A DNA stretch of 64,000 nt from Actinopolymorpha pittospori (lineage in GTDB: Bacteria > Actinomycetota > Actinomycetes > Propionibacteriales > Actinopolymorphaceae). This document shows, piece by piece, positions 35,819-44,204 of the stretch. The notes under the pieces were generated by a model. That model searched no databases, had not been told where the DNA came from, and was given only the letters and a program-made list of their open reading frames with translations. The position numbers were made by a program, and so were the translations under genes. Each line of letters opens with the position of its first letter. Within the stretch, counting starts at the first letter, position 1. Location: assembly GCF_014873875.1 (NCBI RefSeq), contig NZ_JADBEM010000001.1, positions 5,518,001-5,582,000 on the forward strand, written 5' to 3'.

Positions 35819-36799
35819 ATGCCGTTGGGCTCGTATGTGGAGTGGCAGCACGCTCAGGTGAGTACGCCACGCTCGGTGTTGGCCGAGCTCGTACGCCGTG
35901 CTGTGGGAACCGGGATCGACCGGGTGGATCGGATCGTGGAGGGGTACTCGAACGAGGTCTACCGGGTCCGGTGTGCCGAGGGGCAGGATGTGGTGGTCCG
36001 GATCCGCCGGTTTGACGACGACATCTCCTTGGCTATCTCGGCGGGTGAGGCCGGGGCGATCGAAAGGGCCCGTGCCGCCGGCGTGCCCGCCCCGGAGATC
36101 CTGCTCCTCGACACGGTGCGGATCGACGGCTCTGAGTTTCCCGTCATGGTGCAGCGCACCGTGCCCGGCCGGCCGCTCGGCGAGGTAATCGATCGCCTGT
36201 CGGAGCGGCAACGGGACGACGTGCTCGTCGAGATCGGCGAGCTGATTGCCCGAATCAATGGGATCCATGTCGATGACGAACGCGACTGGTCGACCGCGAT
36301 GGCGGCCGACCTGGCTGACCGACATGCGGAACGGGACAAGATCCTCGCCGGCGGGTTCTCGGCGCCTCAGTTCGACCGGATGCTCGACCTGCTGGAGGGA
36401 TACGTCCGCGACTTTCCCTGTGAGCAATGGGTGCTGTGCCATGGGGACCTCAGCCCGAAGCACATCTTCGTGACCGGTGACGGAAGGGACGGCGCGGCCG
36501 TACGGGTGAGCGGGATCATCGACTTCGGCGATTGGAAGCCCGGTGCCCCGGTCCACGACCTGGCCGTGCTCCGGGTTCGTGGCCCGCGGCTGGACCTGCC
36601 ACCACTTCTCGCCGGCTACGGCGCGCCGGCTGACCAGACGTACCGGCGGCAGTTGGACCTGCACACACTGATCATCGCGCTGTCTTCGCTGGAGATCGGC
36701 GTCGATGAGGACGACCAGGCCTGCATCGAGCGCTCAGGCCACCTGATCCGCGCACTGGTCGCCGACCTCGACGACCTAGAGGCCAGGCCGCACAAATGA
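35819..36799 (+). CDS. APH-fold phosphotransferase
   Basis: 326 residues from ATG 35819. N-lobe YSNEVYRVRCAEGQDVVVRI; catalytic loop VLCHGDLSPKHIF (His208, Asp210); metal site SGIIDFGDWKPGAPVHDLA (Asp235, Asp238). All motifs are complete, so it should be active. It resembles aminoglycoside and macrolide phosphotransferases, but that does not prove resistance. It is probably transcribed separately from the kinase at 34329. Confidence 0.87.
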   Translation: MPLGSYVEWQHAQVSTPRSVLAELVRRAVGTGIDRVDRIVEGYSNEVYRVRCAEGQDVVVRIRRFDDDISLAISAGEAGAIERARAAGVPAPEILLLDTVRIDGSEFPVMVQRTVPGRPLGEVIDRLSERQRDDVLVEIGELIARINGIHVDDERDWSTAMAADLADRHAERDKILAGGFSAPQFDRMLDLLEGYVRDFPCEQWVLCHGDLSPKHIFVTGDGRDGAAVRVSGIIDFGDWKPGAPVHDLAVLRVRGPRLDLPPLLAGYGAPADQTYRRQLDLHTLIIALSSLEIGVDEDDQACIERSGHLIRALVADLDDLEARPHK

Positions 36800-36967
36800 A
36801 TAAGCCCAAGCCAGCCCTGCAGTCGTCTGCATCGCACCTTCGCGGCGAGACGCCGTGGCCTTGGGCCGGCGTCGGACGGACGGACGTTGGTGGGCGTGGG
36901 GAGCTTGGAACAAGCTCCCGGGCATGATCGGCTTGACCTGGCCCCGGCGCGAGTCGCTGGTAGCGTC

Positions 36968-37582
36968 GTGGCGACGGCACCGTGGCACAACACGACACAC
37001 GACTGGGCGGTCAGGGTGGATCTCGCGCACTTGACCGCGATTCGACAGGACCCTGCCGGGTTCGCACCGACCGGCGCGATCCACCTGTCGCTTGAGGTCC
37101 TCGCCTATGTTGCGGACGAGGCGGCATGTGGTCACGGCGGCGGGTGTCGGGTCTCGTTGTTTCCAGACGGCTCGATCTCGATTGCTGACGATGGGCGGGG
37201 CACCGACACCCGCCGTGATCCGAACGGTCTTGTCGTGAAGAAGCCGGTTCTGAGCAGCAAGGACATTCGGTTCTTCGATTCGCCGCGGGCGCAGCTTCTG
37301 CCTGATGGACACTCGCGGCGCGGGATGTCTGTCGTCGCCGCGCTCAGCGGATGGCTCGTGCATGTCAATCGTCGCGACGAGGGCTCATGGAGTCAGCGCT
37401 ATGAGCACGGCGTGCCGGTGACGGACCTCCTGCCGATCTCCGACGACGAGGCGACTGGGACGACCGTCCACTTTCGACCGGATCCTCGGTTGCTCGATCC
37501 GCAGGTCGGTCCGGACGAGATCAGCCGCTTGGCCACGGCCTGGGCGAGCCTCAACGTCGAGACCCGTGACCTGCGCCTATAG
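36968..37582 (+). CDS. GyrB-like GHKL ATPase-domain protein
   Basis: 204 residues from GTG 36968; an upstream GTG is possible. It resembles only the ATPase region of GyrB/ParE: HLSLEVLAYVADEAACG (N-box equivalent), SISIADDGRGTDTRRDPNGL (G1), LLPDGHSRRGMSVVAALSGW (G2) and GTTVHFRPDPRLL. The transducer, TOPRIM and DNA-binding parts are absent, and this short form is a recognised actinobacterial family. The function is unknown; an anti-gyrase or ATP-binding regulator role is speculative. Confidence 0.8.
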   Translation: MATAPWHNTTHDWAVRVDLAHLTAIRQDPAGFAPTGAIHLSLEVLAYVADEAACGHGGGCRVSLFPDGSISIADDGRGTDTRRDPNGLVVKKPVLSSKDIRFFDSPRAQLLPDGHSRRGMSVVAALSGWLVHVNRRDEGSWSQRYEHGVPVTDLLPISDDEATGTTVHFRPDPRLLDPQVGPDEISRLATAWASLNVETRDLRL

Positions 37583-37740
37583 GCCCCCAGTGGGGGAGCT
37601 GATCTACCGACATGCCGTCGCCGCGACCGGTGACCCGCGAGCGCTGCACCGAAATCGGGCGCCCCTGAGGTCTTCGATGAGTGCCGGTTGGACGTCAGCC
37701 GTCCGGGGCGACCCTCCAGGGCCGCCCGCAAGGGAAAACT

Positions 37741-38784
37741 CTATGCATCGGCCGCTGCGAGGAGCTGTTGCAGCGAGGAGCGTGTCATCGGTCGGTTGAG
37801 GAGGTCTGCGGCCTCGCTTTCGGAGAATGTGGCGTGGTCGCTGTCGGCGGAGCTGATGGCGGCGCAGATCCTGTCGTAGGTCCAGTTGAGGTATCCGGTC
37901 ACGGCGACGGCGAAAGATGCTAGTTCGAGTTTGGGCCATTGGCCGGCGGCTTCGACATAGCCGTCGCGGAACGATGTGATCGCCTGCTGGTTGGTCGATG
38001 GATGCAGGGTCCAGTCCCTGAGTGCGCATCCGAGTTCGAGTTCGGGTGTGAGTGAGCCGGCGAGGTCCCAACCGGTGGCGACGAGTTCGTCGTTGTGGCC
38101 CATCCGGACCGCTTCGGGATTGAGGCTGCGGTGGCAGAGGATGAGCTCGTCGCCGATGGTGACCTCGATCGTGCTCAGCTCGTCCAGCGTCGGGAGGGCC
38201 TCCTGGAGCTGATCTGCCCACGGCTTGTGAGCTGCCCGGGCCTCATCGAGGAGTGCGTGCCATGAAGCTTCGGGACGCCGCGAGGTCAGGTGCGGGTGGA
38301 CGGGCGCCTCGCTGGGGATGGCCAGGGAGTGCAGTGTCCCGAGGATCGCACCGGCCCGACGAGCCACGTTCGCTGCGATGGGGACCATCGGCGAGGGTCC
38401 CACCTTGATCCACTCCTGTACCCGCCAGGCCTGTTCCTGCACTGTTTCGATCAGCCGACCCTGGCGGCTGCGGACGGGGACCGGTGCGGCGACACCGGCG
38501 GCAACCGCGGCATCGCACAGCCGTGCACCGAGTTCTGCCTGTTCCTCGCTGACCCAGTCCCAGACGGTGACGGCCAACCAGCGGCCGCGGTCTGTCTTGA
38601 TCGACCAACTGCGTCCTCCCGGCGTGTATGAGACCGGCGACGGCGCCTCGGTGACCCTGCCGAGGTCGTAGACGCCGGACAGATCCTCGGCGAGCCCCTC
38701 GGGTGCGGTGGGTGCGTTCGCCGCTCGCTTCTTAACAGCGGACTTCAGCTCGTTCCAGTCGCGCATGCCATACTCCCGCGCCAA
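37741..38784 (-). CDS. degenerate APH-fold phosphotransferase-like protein
   Basis: 347 residues. It begins AREYGMRDWNELK, a short motif shared by many actinobacterial proteins, then an APH fold. The catalytic loop reads LCHRSLNPEAV: His218 is kept, but serine stands where the base aspartate should be. The metal motif is GWDLAGS rather than DFD/DFG. Activity is therefore doubtful, unless it has diverged as in some fructosamine-kinase-like proteins. A 56-bp shard of a second copy lies at 816-871. Confidence 0.75.
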   Translation of the reverse strand: MAREYGMRDWNELKSAVKKRAANAPTAPEGLAEDLSGVYDLGRVTEAPSPVSYTPGGRSWSIKTDRGRWLAVTVWDWVSEEQAELGARLCDAAVAAGVAAPVPVRSRQGRLIETVQEQAWRVQEWIKVGPSPMVPIAANVARRAGAILGTLHSLAIPSEAPVHPHLTSRRPEASWHALLDEARAAHKPWADQLQEALPTLDELSTIEVTIGDELILCHRSLNPEAVRMGHNDELVATGWDLAGSLTPELELGCALRDWTLHPSTNQQAITSFRDGYVEAAGQWPKLELASFAVAVTGYLNWTYDRICAAISSADSDHATFSESEAADLLNRPMTRSSLQQLLAAADA

Positions 38785-39440
38785 CGAGGGCGGGGACTGA
38801 TGTGCGGTGGAAGGTCCCCGCGTGCATCGTGTGTGCTGTCTTCCGCTTCCCGCTCGTCGCGTGATGGTGCCTGGCGCACTGACGCCTTGGCGGCGGTGGG
38901 TCGGGGCGTCTCCGTCTGCCGGCTCCCCAGTAGGCCGGGATCAGGGCATTCGGCACTCATGAAACCAGGCACTATAGGTCCGGTCATCGCGGCACGCTAG
39001 CAGTGGTGCCTGCACCCGTTCCAAGGGTTTGCAAGTCGACCGACACTGCGGAAGGGTCAGCACCGGGACGTGCTCGAGCCCAGCCCGGCCGCGCGGTGGC
39101 AGCCACATCGACCTGCCGATGATGAAAGCGATCCTGACTCTCAACGAGTCGTTCGCTGGCTGCCCACCCATCGGCCTGACGTGCCCACCACCGATACGAG
39201 GCCCGCCACTGAAGCCACCCACGCGGGCGATCCGAGGTGCGCCGCCATCGGAGGCTACGACAACCGCGCCATGGACCTGCTCTCCCGCATGCTCCGGGGT
39301 GCGCCATGCCGACGATGCACCAGCCCCAGCGTCGCGCGGTACTGAGCGGCAGCAGTCCAACCGCGACCGGCGAGAGGCTCTCGGGGGCCATTCGTATCTG
39401 GGAATAACCGCCGCACGCATCTGCGGTCGGCCCGACGGTT
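38785..39440. other. non-coding region next to IS21
   Basis: 656 bases with several open frames but none with recognisable domains or plausible starts. I see no RNA gene or repeat. Confidence 0.4.
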
Positions 39441-39615
39441 TGTCCATGGCCATGAGAAAGTCCCCAGTGGTGGCCAGTTTTAGGTCCCCACTGGTGGCCA
39501 GGTAGAAGTCCCCGTTTCCTCGCTGCTGGTCCCGCGTGTCGGCCGGGGGTTGTGGCCCTGAGCGGTGACGGTGGCGGTGTCTAGCCAGTCACCGCACCGC
39601 TCAGGGAGCTCCCCA

Positions 39616-41166
39616 TTGTTATCTGCGAGGGAACGTATGGACATCATCGCTGCTTACCGCGAGGTAGGCACGTATCGGGGCGCGGCCGCGATGTGCGGCG
39701 TGTCTCACAAGACCGTGAAACGGGTGATCGAGCGGCAGGAGGCCGGCGGGGACGTGGCCTCGGAGCGGGAGCCGCGCGGGCACAACTATGACGAGGTCGG
39801 CGACCTGGTGGCCAGACGGGTGGAGGCCACGAGCGGGAGGATCTCGGCCAAGCGGCTGTTGCCAGTGGCGGCCGCAGCAGGCTATGCCGGGTCGGCGCGG
39901 AACTTCCGGCGTCTGGTGGCGGACGCGAAAGGCCAATGGCGTAAGGACAATCACCGCGGCAGACGGCCCGGGGTGTGGGCGCCGGGGCAGCATCTGCTGA
40001 TCGACTGGGGTGTCGAGCTCGGGGTGCACGTGTTCTGCGCGGTACTGGCCTGGTCGCGGTACCGGTTCGTCCGGTTCGCTCACGATGAGCGGGCCGAGAC
40101 GACGCTGCGGCTGCTGGCCGAGTGCTTCGAATCCCTCGGCGGAGTCCCAAAGGTGGTGCTCGCGGACCGGATGGGCTGTCTGAAGGCCGGTGTCGTGGCG
40201 AATGCCGTGGTCCCCACGGGTGGGTATGTGCGGTTCGCCGCGCACTACCGGTTCCGCCCGGACTTCTGCGAGGCCGCCGATCCGCAGTCCAAGGGCATGG
40301 TGGAGAACCTGGTCGGCTACGCCAAGCGCGACCTGCTCATCCCGCAGGCGCCGTTCGCCGACCTTCCTGCGGCCAACACGGCCGCAGCCCAGTGGTGCCG
40401 GGAGGTCAACCAGGTAAGGCATGCCGAGATCTGCGCGGTTCCGGCCGAGCGGCTGCCAGCCGAGCGAGGGCTGCTAGGCGAGCTGCCCTCGCTACGTCCG
40501 AGCCTGGGGAGGGCGACCCTCCGGAAGGTCGACCGGCTCTCGTGTGTGCGATACGGCTCGGCCCGCTACTCCGTCCCGACTTCTTCGATCGGCGCGAGCG
40601 TGCAGATCATCTGTCACGCCGGCTCGGCGCCGGGCGGAGTCGGTGGCCGGTTGCTGGTCCTGGAACCGGGCACGGGGCAGGTGCTGGCAGAACATCGGCT
40701 GGTCGCACCGGGGGAGGCGAGCATACTCGACGAACACTACGGCGGCCCTCGCCCCGAGCTGCCCGCGCGGGCGGTGCGGGCCAAAACCCAAGCGGAGAAA
40801 GACTTCTGCGCGCTCGGGGACGTCGCCGAAGAGTTCATCAAGGGCGCAGCCGCGGCCGGGAACTCCCGCCTAGCCGCCGAGCTCGCCGACATCACCACGC
40901 TCGAAGCAGCACACGGCCGTCAGGCACTGCTGGCCGCGCTGAACCGGGCGGTGGCGTTCGGCCGGTTCAAGGCCGCCGACGTCCGCTCCATCCTGGCCAC
41001 CGGCGCCGGTGCGCCCGAACCGGCCGAGCCCGGTGATGTCTTGATCCTGCCATTACCCGCTGTCCCGGTCCGGTCCCTGGCCGACTACGCCCTCACCACA
41101 GATGCCGAGCACAGCACTCCGGCCGAGCCCCGCAACACCAACCCCGCAAGGGAGATCATCTCATGA
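39616..41166 (+). CDS. istA: IS21 transposase IstA
   Basis: 516 residues from TTG 39616; ATG 39637 is an alternative. N-terminal HTH (TYRGAAAMCGVSHKTVKRVI), then the rve DDE core: LLIDWGVELGVHVFC (Asp), KVVLADRMGCLKAG (Asp), DPQSKGMVENLVGYAKRDLL (Glu). A Mu-C-like barrel follows. Complete and probably active with IstB. Confidence 0.93.
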   Translation: MLSARERMDIIAAYREVGTYRGAAAMCGVSHKTVKRVIERQEAGGDVASEREPRGHNYDEVGDLVARRVEATSGRISAKRLLPVAAAAGYAGSARNFRRLVADAKGQWRKDNHRGRRPGVWAPGQHLLIDWGVELGVHVFCAVLAWSRYRFVRFAHDERAETTLRLLAECFESLGGVPKVVLADRMGCLKAGVVANAVVPTGGYVRFAAHYRFRPDFCEAADPQSKGMVENLVGYAKRDLLIPQAPFADLPAANTAAAQWCREVNQVRHAEICAVPAERLPAERGLLGELPSLRPSLGRATLRKVDRLSCVRYGSARYSVPTSSIGASVQIICHAGSAPGGVGGRLLVLEPGTGQVLAEHRLVAPGEASILDEHYGGPRPELPARAVRAKTQAEKDFCALGDVAEEFIKGAAAAGNSRLAAELADITTLEAAHGRQALLAALNRAVAFGRFKAADVRSILATGAGAPEPAEPGDVLILPLPAVPVRSLADYALTTDAEHSTPAEPRNTNPAREIIS

Positions 41167-41924
41167 CCGCGTCCAGCCCGCCTACCTTGGCCGCTGACCT
41201 GACCGAGGGACTGCGCCGCCTCAAACTAGCCGCGATCCGCAAACTCGCTCCCGAGCTGCTCCAAACGGCCAAGACCCAGCGCTGGACACCAGAAGAGCTA
41301 CTCCGGACGCTGATCGAGGCCGAGATCACCGCCCGCGAGGCCTCCAACGCCCGCAACCGGCTCAAGGCCGCGGCCTTCCCCCTCGTCAAGACCCTCGAGG
41401 AGTACGACCTGACCGTTTCCTCCGTACCCAAAGGAACATTCGACTACCTCGCCAACCTGGAATGGATCCGTGCGAAAGAGAACACCTGCCTGATCGGACC
41501 GGCCGGCACCGGCAAGTCGCACCTACTCGTCGCGCTTGGCGTCGCCGCCGTCGAACAAGGCCACAAAGTCCGCTACCTCACCGCGGCCGAACTGGTCGAA
41601 ACCCTCTACCGAGGCCTCGCCGACAACTCCGTCGGCCGTGTCATCGACACCCTCCTGCGCAACGACCTGATCATCATCGACGAGCTCGGGTTCGCACCCC
41701 TGGACGCCACCGGCACCCAACTGCTGTTCCGGTTCGTCGCCGCCGCCTACGAACGCCGATCCCTCGGCGTGGCCTCGCACTGGCCCTTCGAGCAATGGGG
41801 CCGGTTCCTACCCGAACAGACCACGGCGGTCAGTCTCCTCGACCGACTCCTCCACCACTGCAACACCGTGGTCACCGACGGCGAGAGCTACCGCATGCGA
41901 CAAGCCCGACACACCAGGAGGTGA
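41163..41924 (+). CDS. istB: IS21 helper ATPase IstB
   Basis: 253 residues, overlapping istA by ATGA. AAA+ ATPase with Walker A GPAGTGKS (112-119), Walker B LIIIDELGFAP, and the C-terminal LLDRLLHHCNTVVTDGESYR typical of IstB. It selects target DNA and stimulates IstA. Confidence 0.95.
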   Translation: MTASSPPTLAADLTEGLRRLKLAAIRKLAPELLQTAKTQRWTPEELLRTLIEAEITAREASNARNRLKAAAFPLVKTLEEYDLTVSSVPKGTFDYLANLEWIRAKENTCLIGPAGTGKSHLLVALGVAAVEQGHKVRYLTAAELVETLYRGLADNSVGRVIDTLLRNDLIIIDELGFAPLDATGTQLLFRFVAAAYERRSLGVASHWPFEQWGRFLPEQTTAVSLLDRLLHHCNTVVTDGESYRMRQARHTRR

Positions 41925-42203
41925 ACGCCTCACCACAAGCTGATCAAACCCGAGGAACGGGGACTTTTAGATGGCCACCAGCGGGGACACGCACTTGGCC
42001 ATTGACACGGTTCGGATGTCATCAGGTCGTTGCGGTGCAATGGCTGCCGCCCTTGCCAACCTCTACGACTGAACGCGACACACCAAGGAGCGACCAGCTC
42101 GGCGTCGGCGAGATGCCCTCGCTCGACCGATCCTGGACCGCAAATTGACCCGCGTGGCCGGACTCTGGTTTGGTCGGTGGACCCTCCCCGACGAGGAGTT
42201 CGG

Positions 42204-44111
42204 ATGACTGGAGCAGGTCGTGTGGCTCGTCTTGGTGTTGCTGCTGGCCTGGTTGTCGGTGTCGTGATGGCCGGCCTTGTCGGGAGTGGTCCGGCCTCGG
42301 CGTCGCGCACCGACTCGCTCGCCGACATCCGCAACAACGTCTCGATCACCGACGCAGCCACCCATCAGCGCGGTCAACTCGACAGTGCCGGCAGCTCCTT
42401 CCGCGCCTCGGCGATGGCCGTGGCAGGGTACGGTCCCGGCGCGGAGGTCAGCGTGGACGGCATCGATTTCACCATGCCTGACGTCACGCCGGGCGAGCCC
42501 GACAACTTCAGCCCGAGCACGGCCGAAACGACGATCGGCGTGTCGGGCAGTGGCAATGCAATCGCCTTCCTCGGCACCGCGGGTGCCTTCTCCGGCCTCG
42601 ACCTCACGGTGCATTACACCGACCGCTCCAGCGAACGGTTGTGGGTCGGGATGCCCGCCTACACCGACACCGCCGCCGACCCACTCGACCTGTCAACGAT
42701 TGCTACCACCATCGCCGGCCGCAACACTACTGCAGCACCCGATGTTGATCTTGGAACCGACTATGCGGTCTTCACGACCGGCGTGAACATCGACCCGTCC
42801 AAGACGGTGCGCAGCCTCACCATGGCCAGCATCGGTTTGGTTCATCTGTACGACCTGGAGGTCACCACCGTCGAGGAGCCTTTCGTGGTCGACTCCGTGC
42901 TGGGCCGGACCCCCCAGCCGGAGGACGACGGTGTGGCGTGCGATCCTCGGGTCGAGGGCGAAGAGGTATGCGGGCCGTTCAACTACTGGGAGAACGCCGA
43001 TCCCTCGACCCACCTGCGCTACTTCCCCGCCTCCGGGGTTGTGCCCGAAGGAGCGACCGCCTTCTACAACGAGATCACCGTGCAGTCGTCGGTTCCGTCG
43101 ACGTACTTCATGACCAATGGCTACAGCGGCGGCTACTACGGCATCCAGGAACTTGGCGACGGCAGCAAGATCGCGATCTTCTCGATCTTCGGCCCCAACC
43201 GGGGCACGGTGCCGGACGACAAGCTGACCTCGAAGGTGCTGTACCGGATCGGCTATGGCGACTTCGTGATCCATGGTGAGTACGCGGGCGGCCCGAGCAT
43301 CCGGATCCCCTTCGACTGGGAGGTCGGCAAGACGTATGCGACCATGATCACCAACCAGCCGGATGCGACGCCTGGCAATCATGCGCAGATCGTGACCGCA
43401 TGGCTGAACACCGAACCGATCGGCCAACGTCCGAACTGGCTCAAGCTGATGACCGTCAAGACCGAGCGCCCGTCCGAAACGCCGCTTCAGATGACCGGGT
43501 TGTATTCCTTCCTCGAGGACTTCATCCGCGACGGGTCGTTCACCGAGGGACGGGTTCGTCAGGCCGCGTACGGCAATGCGGCGATCTACCACGCCCGCGG
43601 CGGATGGCGGCCGCTGAACCGGATCGGCTTCACCGGCCAACTCTCGGGCAAGTACACGATCCAGAACGACGCCTACCCGATGCCAGGCGAAACCTGCGTG
43701 ATCACCGAGAAGATCACCGGCGGCGATATTCCGTTCGCCGACGTACGCAGCGGTTACGGCACGATCTGGGACACCACCAAGTGCGACCGACCCCGAAAGT
43801 TGCCGGCACCTTCCCTTGCCCCGTTGGCCATCAGGGCGCCGATCCAGCAGGCGACGACATTCCTCGACGTCGAGGCCTCTGTGGGCGGCGATCAACTTTC
43901 GGTGTCGACCGAGTTGCTGGCCAATGACGAGCCGGTGCAGGTGAGCGTCGACAGTACGGTGGTCTCGGCTGCCGATCTGGTCGCGTCATCGACCGGCACT
44001 CTCGATGTCGCGATCACGCTGGCCAACCCACTGGCACCGGGTCATCACGCCGTCGAGGTGAGCGGCCGGAGCAGTAACCTGACCGGCAGCACCACCATCA
44101 CCGTCAAATGA
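42204..44111 (+). CDS. secreted DUF3472 protein
   Basis: 635 residues from ATG 42204, with GAGGAG six bases upstream. A signal peptide ends near ASA (residue 34). Residues about 35-220 are a beta-sandwich domain (NFSPSTAETTIGVSGSGNAI). Residues about 260-500 are DUF3472: FYNEITVQSSVPSTYFMTNG, YYGIQELGDGSKIAIFSIFG, LKLMTVKTERPSETPLQMTG. A C-terminal beta domain follows. DUF3472 proteins are exported and often sit in polysaccharide-degrading clusters; their activity is not settled. It lies directly between IS21 and IS1380 copies. Confidence 0.82.
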   Translation: MTGAGRVARLGVAAGLVVGVVMAGLVGSGPASASRTDSLADIRNNVSITDAATHQRGQLDSAGSSFRASAMAVAGYGPGAEVSVDGIDFTMPDVTPGEPDNFSPSTAETTIGVSGSGNAIAFLGTAGAFSGLDLTVHYTDRSSERLWVGMPAYTDTAADPLDLSTIATTIAGRNTTAAPDVDLGTDYAVFTTGVNIDPSKTVRSLTMASIGLVHLYDLEVTTVEEPFVVDSVLGRTPQPEDDGVACDPRVEGEEVCGPFNYWENADPSTHLRYFPASGVVPEGATAFYNEITVQSSVPSTYFMTNGYSGGYYGIQELGDGSKIAIFSIFGPNRGTVPDDKLTSKVLYRIGYGDFVIHGEYAGGPSIRIPFDWEVGKTYATMITNQPDATPGNHAQIVTAWLNTEPIGQRPNWLKLMTVKTERPSETPLQMTGLYSFLEDFIRDGSFTEGRVRQAAYGNAAIYHARGGWRPLNRIGFTGQLSGKYTIQNDAYPMPGETCVITEKITGGDIPFADVRSGYGTIWDTTKCDRPRKLPAPSLAPLAIRAPIQQATTFLDVEASVGGDQLSVSTELLANDEPVQVSVDSTVVSAADLVASSTGTLDVAITLANPLAPGHHAVEVSGRSSNLTGSTTITVK

Positions 44112-44204
44112 TCATGTGACCGGAGCCAACTCGTGGCCGAGGGGCTGCTCGCAGACCAGTCGACAAGGCCGAAACCCGCCGAGTGGACAGCGAGGGCCAC
44201 TGAG

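Larger units (their letters stand above)
39441..42007 (+). mobile_element. intact IS21-family insertion sequence
   Basis: 2567 bp. The left end begins TGTCCATGGCCA; the right end reads TGGCCATTGACA, its imperfect complement. Repeats of the GTGGCCA...TCCCC type recur inside each end (39466-39515; 41960-41985), as in the multiple transposase-binding sites of IS21. CGGTT flanks both ends (39436-39440, 42008-42012), a 5-bp target duplication. istA and istB overlap by 4 bp. Confidence 0.92.

Noticed and set aside
39029-39505. Open frame of 158 codons before IS21
   Set aside because: Pro/Arg-rich translation that crosses into the IS21 left end; no domain.
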